From Chloroflexota bacterium (GTDB lineage: Bacteria > Chloroflexota > Anaerolineae > Anaerolineales > Villigracilaceae): 64,000 nt of DNA. The stretch spans positions 248,001 through 312,000 of the forward strand of contig JACRBN010000019.1 in assembly GCA_016213105.1 (NCBI GenBank). Reading direction: 5' to 3'. How positions within the stretch are numbered: position 1 is the stretch's first letter; each line of letters starts with the position of its first letter. Shown piece by piece: positions 35,465-42,891 of this stretch. The position numbers were made by a program, and so were the translations under genes. The notes beneath the pieces are model-generated. The model ran no database searches. It had not been told where the DNA came from and worked only from the letters and a program-made list of their open reading frames with translations.

Positions 35465-35492
35465 AATCTCCCGTCAGCCGTGATGGGAGATT
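35465..35492 (+). terminator. Terminator after the polytopic membrane protein
   Basis: AATCTCCC and GGGAGATT form an 8-bp stem with a 12-nt loop, followed by TTGTTATAA. Its 3' edge runs directly into the TATAAT of the next promoter. Confidence 0.65.
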
Positions 35493-35496
35493 TTGT

Positions 35497-35502
35497 TATA
35501 AT
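35497..35502 (+). promoter_or_regulatory. Candidate -10 box of the first TIR-FGE gene
   Basis: TATAAT, 33 bp before the ATG. A matching -35 is not clear. The second TIR-FGE gene has TATAAT in the same position relative to its ATG (36855-36860), so the two leaders are alike. Confidence 0.5.
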
Positions 35503-35534
35503 CTCCTCATCACATTACCCCGTGGGACAATTTC

Positions 35535-36827
35535 ATGAGCCGAAAATTACGTGTCTTCCTTTGCCATGCCACCGAAGATCGCCCCGCCGCAAGCGAGTTG
35601 TACCAGAAACTCGCCGCCGAGCCGTGGATCCAACCGTGGATGGACACGGAAGACCTGCTGCCTGGACAGGATTTCGACTTGGAAATATACAAGGCCCTGC
35701 GCGATTCGGATGCCATCCTGATTTGCATGTCGCAGACCTCGGTGAGCAAGTCGGGTTATCTTAACAAGGAAATCCGCCGCACGTTGGATATTGCCGATGA
35801 AAAGCCCGAAGGCTCGATTTACATCATTCCCGTCAAGTTCGATGATTGTATTCCCTCGTTTGAGCGCCTGAAGAAATATCAATGGCTCGAGTACTTTGCG
35901 CCCAACGCACATGAAAAACTGCTCAAGTCCCTGCGCCTGCGCGCGGAGGTATTGAAGATCGAAACCGCTGTGAAGCAAACGCCTGCCCCAACTCCCAAGA
36001 CTGTCATAGATGATGGACTTGACCTCTATCGCTTCATCGAAATCCCGCCGCAGCCGAACTCGAAGGTGGATTATCCGTTTTGGATTGGAAAATATCCTGT
36101 TACCAACGCGCAATACGAGCGGTTTTTGAACGCGCCCGATTATGCCAACCCTGTCTATTGGCTGGAATTTCCGAAATTCGATGAGAAATGTCAGCCGATG
36201 GGAGATTGGGGTAAAGCAGGCGTGGATTGGCTGCGCGAAGAATTGAAGAAGGCAAACTCTAAAGTATTATTGCCGCGTTATTGGGATGATAAGAATGTAG
36301 GAAAATCCAATCCCAATAACCCAGTTGTAGGAGTCTCATGGTATGAAGCCTGTGCGTATGCAGAATGGTTGTGTCAGAATTGGGAGAGACAGCCAGAGGC
36401 CAGAGCTAATCCAACTTTGAAACCACGATCTATCCGCATGCCATTAGAGAGTGAATGGATCCTAGCGGCGGGTGGAGATGTACCCGAAGACCGCTATCCG
36501 TGGGATGAGCTTGGCCAGGTGACGACCTCTTTGAAGGAAGTCTTAAGGCGGGCTAACGTCCGTGAAGGTGAGATCGGGCATACCACGTCCGTAGATGCGT
36601 ACCCGCTCGGAAGAAGTTCCTTTGGGGTGATGGATATGGTGGGCAATGTATGGGAGTGGCAGGTAAATTGCCAAGATAGGAAGACAGGCTGGGTGCGTCT
36701 GCGAGGTGGCTCGTGGAGTGACCGGGAAGGTGAAGTCTGCGTTTCGATCTGCGACACTATCCACCCACTTAACAGAAGTTTCGGTCTCGGGTTTCGAGTA
36801 TTGGCCCTACAAGGTGAAATTTCGTAA
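35535..36827 (+). CDS. TIR-domain protein fused to an FGE-sulfatase-fold domain (soluble)
   Basis: 430 aa. The TIR domain (about 1-140) begins RKLRVFLCHATEDRPAAS, includes the BB-loop-like MDTEDLLPGQDF and has the candidate catalytic Glu79 in LNKEIRRTLD. The FGE-sulfatase fold (about 165-430) is marked by YPVTNAQYERFL, VVGVSWYEACAYAEWL, RMPLESEWILAAGG, GNVWEWQV and RLRGGSW. The two Cys of a working formylglycine oxidase are absent. No membrane segment. TIR domains of bacteria often cleave NAD+ in immunity; the FGE domain may be the sensor. Its C-terminus is not repeat-like or Asn-rich. Confidence 0.82.
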   Translation: MSRKLRVFLCHATEDRPAASELYQKLAAEPWIQPWMDTEDLLPGQDFDLEIYKALRDSDAILICMSQTSVSKSGYLNKEIRRTLDIADEKPEGSIYIIPVKFDDCIPSFERLKKYQWLEYFAPNAHEKLLKSLRLRAEVLKIETAVKQTPAPTPKTVIDDGLDLYRFIEIPPQPNSKVDYPFWIGKYPVTNAQYERFLNAPDYANPVYWLEFPKFDEKCQPMGDWGKAGVDWLREELKKANSKVLLPRYWDDKNVGKSNPNNPVVGVSWYEACAYAEWLCQNWERQPEARANPTLKPRSIRMPLESEWILAAGGDVPEDRYPWDELGQVTTSLKEVLRRANVREGEIGHTTSVDAYPLGRSSFGVMDMVGNVWEWQVNCQDRKTGWVRLRGGSWSDREGEVCVSICDTIHPLNRSFGLGFRVLALQGEIS

Positions 36828-36854
36828 AGGTGTTTTAGAATATCTGAAGTCTTG

Positions 36855-36860
36855 TATAAT
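36855..36860 (+). promoter_or_regulatory. Candidate -10 box of the second TIR-FGE gene
   Basis: TATAAT in CTTGTATAATATCTTC, 33 bp before the ATG, the same distance as in the first TIR-FGE gene. The -35 region is weak. It indicates separate transcription of the second gene despite the 65-bp gap. Confidence 0.5.
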
Positions 36861-36892
36861 ATCTTCATTCCATCTTTGTGCGGGACACCTAC

Positions 36893-38575
36893 ATGAGCCG
36901 ACCGTTGCGCGTTTTTCTCTGCCATGCGTCACAAGACAAGCCAGCCGTCTGGAGGCTGCACCGTTACCTGAAACAGCACGGCGTCCAACCGTGGCTGGAC
37001 CAGGTGGATTTGCTGCCAGGCCAAAACTGGGAAGTGGAAATCCCGAACGCGTTGGCTGCCTCGGATGTGATTCTCGTTTGCCTCTCGAAAAATTCCGTGG
37101 ATAAGGAAGGCTACGTTCAAAAGGAAATTTCTTTCGCTTTGGACAAGGCCCTGGAGAAACCCGAAGGCACGATCTTTGTCATCCCCGTAAAACTGGAAGA
37201 GTGCGACATCCCCAAGCGCCTGAGCCGCTATCAGTGGGTGGACTTGTCCCGCGCGGATGGCCGCAAGCGCCTGCTGATGGGTTTGAACAAAAGAGCCTCC
37301 GACCTGGGCGCGGAGGTCTCGCCTGTAGTGCTGGAAGATGTGCGCCAGAGGAAGACGGCTCCCAGACCTGCTGCATCGGATATTGCTGAAAGTGAAAAAG
37401 CAGAACAGGAAGCTAAAGAAACCGCAGAGCGCGAAGCCACAGAGAAAGCCGCGCGCGAAAATGCTGAGCGGGAAGAGAAAGAAAAGGCAGAACGCGAAGC
37501 TGCTGAGAAAGCTGCTCTCGAAAAAGCCGAGCGGGAAGAGAAAGAAAGGACAGTCCGCGAAACCGCCGAGAAAATCTTGCGTGAGAAAAACGCACGGGAA
37601 GCGGCGGAAAAGATAAAACGGGAGCAGGCTGTACAATCCATACCGCTCGGAGAGAAACCTTCGGGAAAGTCTGCCCCTGCCCAAATTTCGAATAGGAAAC
37701 CAACAAAGCCAAAAATCCCCGTGTGGGTGATGGGCCTGCTGGCGCTGGGATTAGTTTCCTTGTCTGTGTGGGGCATGTCTCGATTCATTACGCCATTTGG
37801 AATCGGCTCTACCATGATTGGCGAAGACGGCATGACATTGATGTATGTGCCAGCGGGTGATTTCCTCATGGGCTCCACCGACGCAGCTTCTTGGGCTTCC
37901 AGTGATGAAAAGCCCCAACATACTGTGACCCTGGATGCCTTCTGGATCGACCAAACCGAAGTAACCAATAAAATGTATTCCTTGTGTGTAAGTGCAGGCG
38001 TATGTAACGAGCCTTCCAACAACAGTTCTTCCACTCGTTCCAGCTATTACGGTAATTCCGAGTTTGATGATTATCCTGTTCTATACGTGGACTGGAACAT
38101 GGCCAGGACCTATTGCCAATGGGCGGGACGCGACCTGCCCACCGAAGCGCAATGGGAAAAGGCCGCGCGCGGCACGGACGGGCGTATCTATCCCTGGGGC
38201 AATGACTTTGACTGTCACAAGGGAAATTTCGATGACGAGACCCAAATCGACAGTTATGTTGTGCCTGGGGGAGAAAATTGCGATGGCTTCCCAGAGACGG
38301 CCCCCGTTGGGAGTTTCACGAGCGGACAAAGTCCTTATGGCGCGTATGACATGGCAGGCAATGTTTGGGAATGGGTACGGGATTGGTATGATGAAACCTA
38401 TTATCAAAATTCACCCTTGGCGAACCCGTTTGGGCCTGACTCGGGCCAATACCGAGTGCTGCGGGGCGGCTCGTGGAACAGCATCAATAGCAACACGCGC
38501 TCTGCCTACCGCTACAGGGCCGGCCCAGCGAATTCGTACAGCAACCTCGGTTTTCGTTGCTCCCGCTCACCCTAG
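36893..38575 (+). CDS. TIR / coiled-coil / transmembrane / FGE-sulfatase protein with a DGR-like variable C-terminus
   Basis: 560 aa. ATG 36893 (MSRPLRVFLCHASQDKPAVW) matches the paralogue's start. TIR 1-140 with candidate catalytic Glu78 (VQKEISFALD); Ala/Glu/Lys/Arg coiled coil 166-248; transmembrane helix 276-298; FGE-sulfatase fold 310-560 with VDWNMARTYCQWAGRDLPTE, EAQWEKAARGTDG and YDMAGNVWEWVRDW. The end, RGGSWNSINSNTRSAYRYRA then GFRCSRSP, is the position of variable regions in diversity-generating retroelement targets. The topology puts the FGE domain outside and TIR inside, suggesting a surface sensor coupled to an NADase. Ligand and activity are unproven. Confidence 0.82.
   Translation: MSRPLRVFLCHASQDKPAVWRLHRYLKQHGVQPWLDQVDLLPGQNWEVEIPNALAASDVILVCLSKNSVDKEGYVQKEISFALDKALEKPEGTIFVIPVKLEECDIPKRLSRYQWVDLSRADGRKRLLMGLNKRASDLGAEVSPVVLEDVRQRKTAPRPAASDIAESEKAEQEAKETAEREATEKAARENAEREEKEKAEREAAEKAALEKAEREEKERTVRETAEKILREKNAREAAEKIKREQAVQSIPLGEKPSGKSAPAQISNRKPTKPKIPVWVMGLLALGLVSLSVWGMSRFITPFGIGSTMIGEDGMTLMYVPAGDFLMGSTDAASWASSDEKPQHTVTLDAFWIDQTEVTNKMYSLCVSAGVCNEPSNNSSSTRSSYYGNSEFDDYPVLYVDWNMARTYCQWAGRDLPTEAQWEKAARGTDGRIYPWGNDFDCHKGNFDDETQIDSYVVPGGENCDGFPETAPVGSFTSGQSPYGAYDMAGNVWEWVRDWYDETYYQNSPLANPFGPDSGQYRVLRGGSWNSINSNTRSAYRYRAGPANSYSNLGFRCSRSP
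38461..38572 (+). other. Candidate DGR variable region (VR) at the 3' end of the TIR-FGE gene
   Basis: Within RGGSW...GFRCSRSP at least eight codons (AGC, ATC, AAT, AGC, TAC, TAC, TAC, AGC) are each explained by adenine-only change from an AAC codon, and intact AAC codons lie between them. This is the mark of adenine-directed mutagenesis from a template repeat. No template repeat was found in the window, so direct proof is missing. FGE folds naturally carry RGGSW...RSAYR...GFR, so part of the pattern is family conservation. Confidence 0.6.
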
Positions 38576-38621
38576 TCCTGAAATGCTGGTTTCTGGAATT
38601 CTGAAAAACTGAAGCGGGGGT

Positions 38622-38642
38622 CTGGGGGGCTTTGCCCCCCAG
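38622..38642 (+). other. GC-rich hairpin downstream of the candidate variable region
   Basis: CTGGGGGGC and GCCCCCCAG form a perfect 9-bp stem with a TTT loop, 47 bp after the TIR-FGE stop. DGRs carry such a stem-loop just beyond the variable region that is needed for retrohoming. The same GGGTCTGGGGGGC sequence type also occurs as a generic repeat, so the assignment is tentative. A second inverted repeat (GTTAAAAAT / ATTTTTAAC, 38645-38669) overlaps the reverse-transcriptase start codon. Confidence 0.5.
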
Positions 38643-38651
38643 CGGTTAAAA

Positions 38652-38915
38652 ATGGGCAAAATTTTTAACTACCTCTACGACAAGATCTGCAGCCCCCTGA
38701 ATATTTGGTGGGCCTATAAAGACGCGGCGCGCGGCAAGCGCTATACGCCCCCAGTGGCTTCCTTCGAGTACGATCTCGAAAAAAATCTGGTCGAGATCGG
38801 GCAGGAATTGAAAGAGGAAACGTATCAGGTGGGAGGGTATCACAGTTTTCTGATCGCCAAGCCCAAAAGAAGGCTGGTGAATGCCCCGTTAAACCCAGAC
38901 TTCGGAAGTCTCTGA
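38652..38915 (+). pseudogene. Truncated reverse-transcriptase gene (DGR/retron-type N-terminus)
   Basis: 87 codons. The start MGKIFNYLYDKICSPLNIWW, then AYKDAARGKRYTPPV, FEYDLEKNLVEIGQELKEET and YHSFLIAKPKRRLVNAP follow the N-terminal pattern of DGR and related reverse transcriptases (AYRKA.RGKR, L..EL....Y..GPY..F.I..PK.RLI.A). A normal protein would continue for about 300 residues with the YxDD active site. Here the frame ends eight residues later in a terminator-like repeat (38898-38928). It starts 76 bp after the TIR-FGE stop, the usual DGR order. It is non-functional. Confidence 0.78.
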
Positions 38916-38928
38916 GACTTCCGAAGTC
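38898..38928 (+). terminator. Terminator-like palindrome that truncates the reverse-transcriptase gene
   Basis: GACTTCGGAAGTC and GACTTCCGAAGTC form a 13-bp stem around TCTGA, followed by TTTTCC. Its core is the same palindrome as the pyruvate dehydrogenase terminator (12300-12330), implying that this cassette is spread as a repeat. Confidence 0.7.
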
Positions 38929-38936
38929 TTTTCCAC

Positions 38937-39052
38937 GGTACATCGTGGAAATAGGACGCAGATTAACGCGGATGGACGCCGATTTTATTGAATCTTTCCG
39001 CGTGCATCCGCGCTCGTCCGCGTCCCATGCAGGTTTTGTACGGTACAGAAGC
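38937..39052. mobile_element. MITE-like element with CGCAGATTAACGCGG arms
   Basis: Long imperfect inverted arms, GGACGCAGATTAACGCGGAT to the left and ATCCGCGCTCGTCCGCGTCC to the right, with ends near CACGGTACAT and TTTGTACGGTACAG. The right end shares TTTGTACGGTA with the 109-bp element in the amylase remnant. No transposase is encoded. It lies just beyond the break in the reverse-transcriptase gene. Confidence 0.65.
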
Positions 39053-39182
39053 GAAGTCTTTTGATTGCCTTTTTCGTGTGCCTTCGTGTTCTTCGTGGAA
39101 AAAATGTTGCTTCCATTCTTCACAAGGTTTTCTGATCGCAGTGGGAAATTGAGATTACAATCAAATCGAAACTTGGAGGCTC

Positions 39183-40874
39183 ATGAAACAATCCCTGCTG
39201 CGCGCCCGTTACTGGCGCATTGTCGCATTCTTCGCCTGGGTCACCCTGGGCTTTATCTACTGGGAGTTGATCCTGCCGCGCATCTTTCTGCGCGGGTTGA
39301 CCCGCCGCACCCGCTCGAAGCGCATGAAGGGGATCGCGGTGCGTTTCCGCGCGCTGGCCATCCGCATGGGCGGGGTCATGATCAAGGTTGGGCAGTTCCT
39401 CTCCTCGCGGCTGGACGTCCTGCCGCCCGAGATCACCGAGGAATTGGCTGGCTTGCAGGATGAAGTCCCCGCCGAGGACTTTGCCGCCATCCGTGCCAAG
39501 GCCGAGGCCGAGCTGGGTTCCCGCCTCGACCTGAAATTTGCCGCCTTCGACGAGACGCCCCTGGCTGCCGCCTCGCTGGGACAAGTCCACCGCGCCCAGC
39601 TCCTGCCGGCGGATGCCGAGCGCATCGGCTTCGGGAACGTGGTGGTCAAGATCCAGCGTCCGCACATTGAGCAGTTGGTGGAGGTCGACCTCTCCGCCCT
39701 GCGGCGGGTGGGCGGCTGGCTGGAGAAGTACCGCCCCGTGCGCGAGCGCGCCGACGTGCGCGCCCTGGTCGAGGAATTCTCCGCCACCGTCCGCGAGGAG
39801 TTGGATTACCTGGCCGAGGGCAGCAACGCCGAGACCTTCGCCGAAAATTTCGCGGACGATGAAAACGTCCACGTGCCGCGCGTGGTGTGGAGTCACTGCA
39901 CGGGGCGCGTCCTCACGCTCGAAGACGTCTTCGCCATCAAGATCACCGACTACGACGCCATCACCGCAGCAGGCATCGAGCGGGGCGAAGTGGCGAATCG
40001 ACTGTTGTCCACCTACCTCAAGCAGATCTTCGAAGACGGATTTTTCCACGCCGACCCGCATCCCGGCAACCTGTTCGTCACCCCGCTCGAAAAGGATGCG
40101 GACGGAAAGCTCGCCTGGAAGCTGACCTTCGTGGATTTCGGCATGGTCGGACGCATGCCCGAGCATCTGCGCGAAGGCCTGCGCGAGTTGATCATCGCCG
40201 TCGGTACGCGTGACGCCGTACGCACGGTCAAGGCCTACAAGCTGCTGGATGTCCTGCTGCCCAGCGCCGACTTGAAGTTGATCGAGATGGCCGAGGCCCA
40301 GCTCTTCGACCGCTTCTGGGGCATGAGCATGAGTGAGCTGCGCTCGATCAATCACGCCGAGATGATGCAGTTCGCCTTGCAGTTCCGCGAGCTGATGTAC
40401 AACATGCCCTTCCAACTGCCCGAGAATTTGCTGCTGCTTGGAAGAACGGTCGCCATTTTGAGCGGCATGTGTACGGGCCTGAATCCCGACTTCAACCTGT
40501 GGGAGCAGATCGGCCCCTACGCGGGCAAGCTGGTCTCGGATGAAAAGGAAGGCACTTCCACCTTCGACACCATCCTGAATGAAGCGGGCAACCTGTTCAA
40601 GCTGCTGTTGGCCCTACCTGGTCGCGCCGACCGCGTGTTGACCCTGGTGGAGCGCGGCGAATTGAACGTGCAGATGCCGCTGGTCAACCGTCAGATCGCG
40701 TACGTGGAGCGGGCGATTAACCGCCTGACGGGCGGGTTGATCTTCGTCGGTTTGCTGCTGGCGGGAGTGGTTCTGTATCCCTCGAATGAGATGCTGGCGT
40801 ATATCCTGATGGGTGGCGCGGGGCTGGACTTGCTCTATACCCTCTTCTTCATCCGCCGCAGGAGGATCATATAG
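39183..40874 (+). CDS. ABC1/UbiB-family atypical kinase
   Basis: 563 aa. The family KxGQ motif is in MIKVGQFLSSRLDVLPPEI; AAASLGQVHRAQL is the Ala-rich loop, FFHADPHPGNLFV the catalytic loop and FVDFGMVGRM the metal-binding DFG-like motif. Two C-terminal transmembrane helices (about 515-555) anchor it. UbiB/COQ8 proteins are membrane ATPases that support quinone or lipid metabolism. TTGGAGG precedes the ATG. It is transcribed alone; no quinone gene is adjacent. Confidence 0.88.
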   Translation: MKQSLLRARYWRIVAFFAWVTLGFIYWELILPRIFLRGLTRRTRSKRMKGIAVRFRALAIRMGGVMIKVGQFLSSRLDVLPPEITEELAGLQDEVPAEDFAAIRAKAEAELGSRLDLKFAAFDETPLAAASLGQVHRAQLLPADAERIGFGNVVVKIQRPHIEQLVEVDLSALRRVGGWLEKYRPVRERADVRALVEEFSATVREELDYLAEGSNAETFAENFADDENVHVPRVVWSHCTGRVLTLEDVFAIKITDYDAITAAGIERGEVANRLLSTYLKQIFEDGFFHADPHPGNLFVTPLEKDADGKLAWKLTFVDFGMVGRMPEHLREGLRELIIAVGTRDAVRTVKAYKLLDVLLPSADLKLIEMAEAQLFDRFWGMSMSELRSINHAEMMQFALQFRELMYNMPFQLPENLLLLGRTVAILSGMCTGLNPDFNLWEQIGPYAGKLVSDEKEGTSTFDTILNEAGNLFKLLLALPGRADRVLTLVERGELNVQMPLVNRQIAYVERAINRLTGGLIFVGLLLAGVVLYPSNEMLAYILMGGAGLDLLYTLFFIRRRRII

Positions 40875-40911
40875 TTCCTTCGCCCCGCCTGCACTGGGCC
40901 GCAGACACACG

Positions 40912-41012
40912 TGAGCGGAGCTACGTTAGCGGCGCAGTCGAAGGGCAAATTACCTGAGATTTATGCGTTTCGACTGCACTCGCCTGACGGCTCGCTCCGC
41001 TCAACGCGAACA
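40912..41012. repeat. CTGAGCGGAG-family inverted repeat
   Basis: GAGCGGAGCTACG...GCAGTCGAAGGGC on the left and GTTTCGACTGCACTCGCC with GCTCCGCTCAACGCGAA on the right form an inverted pair of about 100 bp. It fills the gap between convergent genes. Confidence 0.7.
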
Positions 41013-41028
41013 AATAGGTTAAAAGCAA

Positions 41029-41053
41029 ACCGCCCCGTCATCGACGGGGCGGT
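41029..41053 (-). terminator. Terminator of the small charged protein gene
   Basis: ACCGCCCCGTC and GACGGGGCGGT form an 11-bp stem with a 3-nt loop. Read on the minus strand it ends in TTGCTTTTAA, 6 bp after the stop. Confidence 0.8.
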
Positions 41054-41059
41054 GGTCTT

Positions 41060-41287
41060 CTATGCGGTCTTTTGTTTTTCCGTGTGTTCGAGCGCGGAGT
41101 CGATCATGCTGCGGAAGGCCAGCAGCATCTCCTTGCGGGCATTGCGCCTGTGCTCCAGGACGCCTGGCGGCAGCAGCGCTTCGAAGCCCTTGCGCATCTC
41201 ATCACGCGCGGCGCGCAGGTGTTCGCGCGCTTCGGACGGAATTTGTTCTTCGTACGACTTGCGGGTGCGGGAGGTTTTCTCGGCCAT
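41060..41287 (-). CDS. Small charged helical protein of unknown function
   Basis: 75 aa. The start at 41287 (MAEKTSRTRKSYEEQ) has AAGGAG 7 bp upstream; the longer frame is spurious. The body is Arg/Glu/Ala-rich and predicted helical: EHLRAARDEMRKGFEALLPP, then EHRRNARKEMLLAFRSMID. The two halves are similar to one another, suggesting an internal repeat with RxARxEMxxxFxxxx. It may be a nucleoid- or ribosome-associated factor, but this is a guess. Followed directly by a strong terminator. Confidence 0.7.
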   Translation of the reverse strand: MAEKTSRTRKSYEEQIPSEAREHLRAARDEMRKGFEALLPPGVLEHRRNARKEMLLAFRSMIDSALEHTEKQKTA

Positions 41288-41345
41288 ATTTTGCTCCTTG
41301 TTTCTGACCTCATTATAGCGCACCGCCGCCCGAACTGCAAACCGT

Positions 41346-41410
41346 CCTGGAGTCCAACGTCTCCTGACGTTGGCGCGAACGCTCCAAAGTCTGGAGACTT
41401 TGGACTCCAG
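41346..41410. repeat. Complex palindromic repeat (CTGGAGTCC family)
   Basis: Outer ends CCTGGAGTCC and GGACTCCAG are complementary. Inner arms CCAACGTCTCCTGACGTTGG and CCAAAGTCTGGAGACTTTGG are each self-complementary. A diverged copy is at 45496-45555. No coding potential. Confidence 0.7.
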
Positions 41411-41461
41411 ATTCATTGAAGCGTAACTTAGAACATCCATTCGGGTTATGATATTCAACGA

Positions 41462-41479
41462 GATTGGCGTTTGCCAATC
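41462..41479 (+). terminator. Hairpin with T-run in the leader of the DUF1761 gene
   Basis: GATTGGC / GCCAATC with a GTTT loop is followed by CTTTTTATT. It lies 25 bp before the ATG, so it could be an attenuator or the terminator of an upstream unit, although no plus-strand gene precedes it closely. Confidence 0.45.
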
Positions 41480-41504
41480 CTTTTTATTGCCAAAGGAGGC
41501 TGAA

Positions 41505-41930
41505 ATGGATTTTAGCAGTATCAACTGGTTGGCTGTCATCGCCTGTGTCGTGGTCAGCGTGATCAGCGGCTCGCTCTGGTACAACCCCAAAACGTTCTTC
41601 CCCATCTGGTGGAAGGGCATCGGCAAACCCGAAGGTTCCCAACCTGGTATGGAAAACATGGGCATGACCTGGGGCCTGACCGTGCTTTCGTCCCTGGTGC
41701 AGGCCGTGTTCATGGCATTGTTTGTCACGGCCATGGGCAGCATGACGGGCGGCGCGACGCTGGTTTCGGGCGCGACGGCTGGCTTCATGCTCTGGCTGGG
41801 ATTCGTCGCCCCCACCTATATGGTCAACAAATTATTCGCGGGCCACGGCCTGAAAGTCTGGGCCATCGAAGTTGGCAATCACCTGGTCAACTTCGTGCTC
41901 TTCGGAGCCATCCTGGGCGCGTGGCATTAA
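41505..41930 (+). CDS. DUF1761-family integral membrane protein
   Basis: 141 aa. The ATG at 41505 follows AAAGGAGG by 5 bp. Four hydrophobic helices; the N-terminal SGSLWYNPKTFFPIWWKGIG and the later GFVAPTYMVNKLFAG and NHLVNFVLFGAILG are characteristic of DUF1761 membrane proteins. No biochemical role is known. It is followed by two small genes in the same direction, 65 bp away. Confidence 0.78.
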   Translation: MDFSSINWLAVIACVVVSVISGSLWYNPKTFFPIWWKGIGKPEGSQPGMENMGMTWGLTVLSSLVQAVFMALFVTAMGSMTGGATLVSGATAGFMLWLGFVAPTYMVNKLFAGHGLKVWAIEVGNHLVNFVLFGAILGAWH

Positions 41931-41995
41931 GCCTCAACACAAAGTAAAATAGGCGGACGGCGCAAGCCGTCCGTTTATTTGTTAAGGAGAGAGAA

Positions 41996-42355
41996 ATGAC
42001 CTACGATGACGCGCAAGCCTGGCACGCTGCCGAAGAGTTCGGCATGACGATTTACTATGTCTTTCTATTGAAGAAGGGTCCCACTTGGACTCCCGATGCC
42101 ACGCCCGAGGTTGAAGCCTTGCAGGCCGAACACCTGGCCAACCTGCGCCGCCTGGGCGAGGAAGGCAAGCTGGTCCTGAATGGCCCGCTGCTGGATTCGT
42201 TCCAACTCAGCGGCGAGATCCGCGGCATCGGCGTGCTCAAGGCCAAGTCCCTGGCCGAGGCGCAGGCATGGATCAGCACCGACCCGATGGTCAAGGTCGG
42301 TCGTCTTATTTTCGAACTACACACCTGGATGGTGGGCAAAGGAGTATTGCCATGA
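41996..42355 (+). CDS. YciI-like protein
   Basis: 119 aa. The ribosome site is AAGGAGAG. YYVFLLKKGPTW, ALQAEHLANLRRLGEEGKLV, LNGPLLD and SLAEAQAWISTDPMVKVGRL follow the YciI ferredoxin-like fold, with the conserved His-Asp-type active-site area (AEHLANL) and the DPM segment. YciI proteins are thought to be small hydrolases or dehydrohalogenases. The first 16 residues are an extra N-terminal extension; a start at Met17 is possible. Its stop overlaps the acetyltransferase start as ATGA. Confidence 0.8.
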   Translation: MTYDDAQAWHAAEEFGMTIYYVFLLKKGPTWTPDATPEVEALQAEHLANLRRLGEEGKLVLNGPLLDSFQLSGEIRGIGVLKAKSLAEAQAWISTDPMVKVGRLIFELHTWMVGKGVLP

Positions 42356-42807
42356 CACTTCACATCCGTTTTTACCGCGCCGACGATTTCGGCCCCGTCA
42401 CACGCCTGTGGCGGCGCGCCCGCGAGGTTGCCACACCCGAACTGACCGCCCGCATGGGCTATTCCTTCGCGATGGATCAGGCCCATTTTTCCGGGCACAT
42501 CGTGGCCTCCTGTGACCTGTGGGTGGTCGAGAAGGACGGCGTGGTTGTGGCCTTCATGGGCATCAAGAAGGACTTCATCGATTACCTGTACGTCGATCCC
42601 GACCATCACCGCCAGGGCATCGGGCAGTTCCTGCTCGAGCACGCCCGTGACCTGTCGCACGATCATCTGTGGCTGTACACCCACGTTGCCAACCACATGG
42701 CGCGCGCCTTCTACGAGAAGAACGGCTTCGTGGCCGAAAAGTTCGGCCTCAGCCCCGCGCCCGAAAACGAACCCGACGTGGAATATCACTGGCACCATTC
42801 GTCCTGA
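42352..42807 (+). CDS. GNAT-family N-acetyltransferase
   Basis: 151 aa. IRFYRADDFGPVTRLWRRAR is the typical start. DYLYVDPDHHRQGIGQFLLE is motif A for acetyl-CoA binding (HRQGIG), and NHMARAFYEKNGFVAEK motif B. It resembles the YhbS/PhnO-like acetyltransferases; the acceptor is unknown. It is translationally coupled to the YciI gene. A CTGAGCGGAG-family repeat (about 42816-42865) follows. Confidence 0.87.
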   Translation: MTLHIRFYRADDFGPVTRLWRRAREVATPELTARMGYSFAMDQAHFSGHIVASCDLWVVEKDGVVVAFMGIKKDFIDYLYVDPDHHRQGIGQFLLEHARDLSHDHLWLYTHVANHMARAFYEKNGFVAEKFGLSPAPENEPDVEYHWHHSS

Positions 42808-42815
42808 TGATCTTC

Positions 42816-42865
42816 GCGCTGAGCGGAGTGAGGACATGCTCTTGTCCGAACGAAGCCGAAGCGCA
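42816..42865. repeat. CTGAGCGGAG-family repeat, single arm
   Basis: CGCGCTGAGCGGAGTGAGGA and GAACGAAGCCGAAGCGCATC frame a short centre. It begins 9 bp after the acetyltransferase stop. Confidence 0.55.
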
Positions 42866-42891
42866 TCAATCTGGTAAAGGTCAAACCTCCC

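Noticed and set aside
35535-38575. Active formylglycine-generating enzymes
   Set aside because: The FGE fold is clear, but the catalytic Cys pair before GFRC is missing in both proteins and there is no sulfatase gene nearby.
38652-38915. Retron or group II intron reverse transcriptase
   Set aside because: No msr/msd-like RNA, no intron domain V/VI hairpin or maturase part is seen; position after a variable-region-like gene end favours a DGR origin.
38576-39182. DGR template repeat near the reverse-transcriptase remnant
   Set aside because: I looked for a second copy of the GGCTCGTGGAAC...GGTTTTCGTTGC segment downstream and across the window by eye and found none; only the first TIR-FGE gene has a distant GGTGGCTCGTGGAG match, which is coding family conservation.
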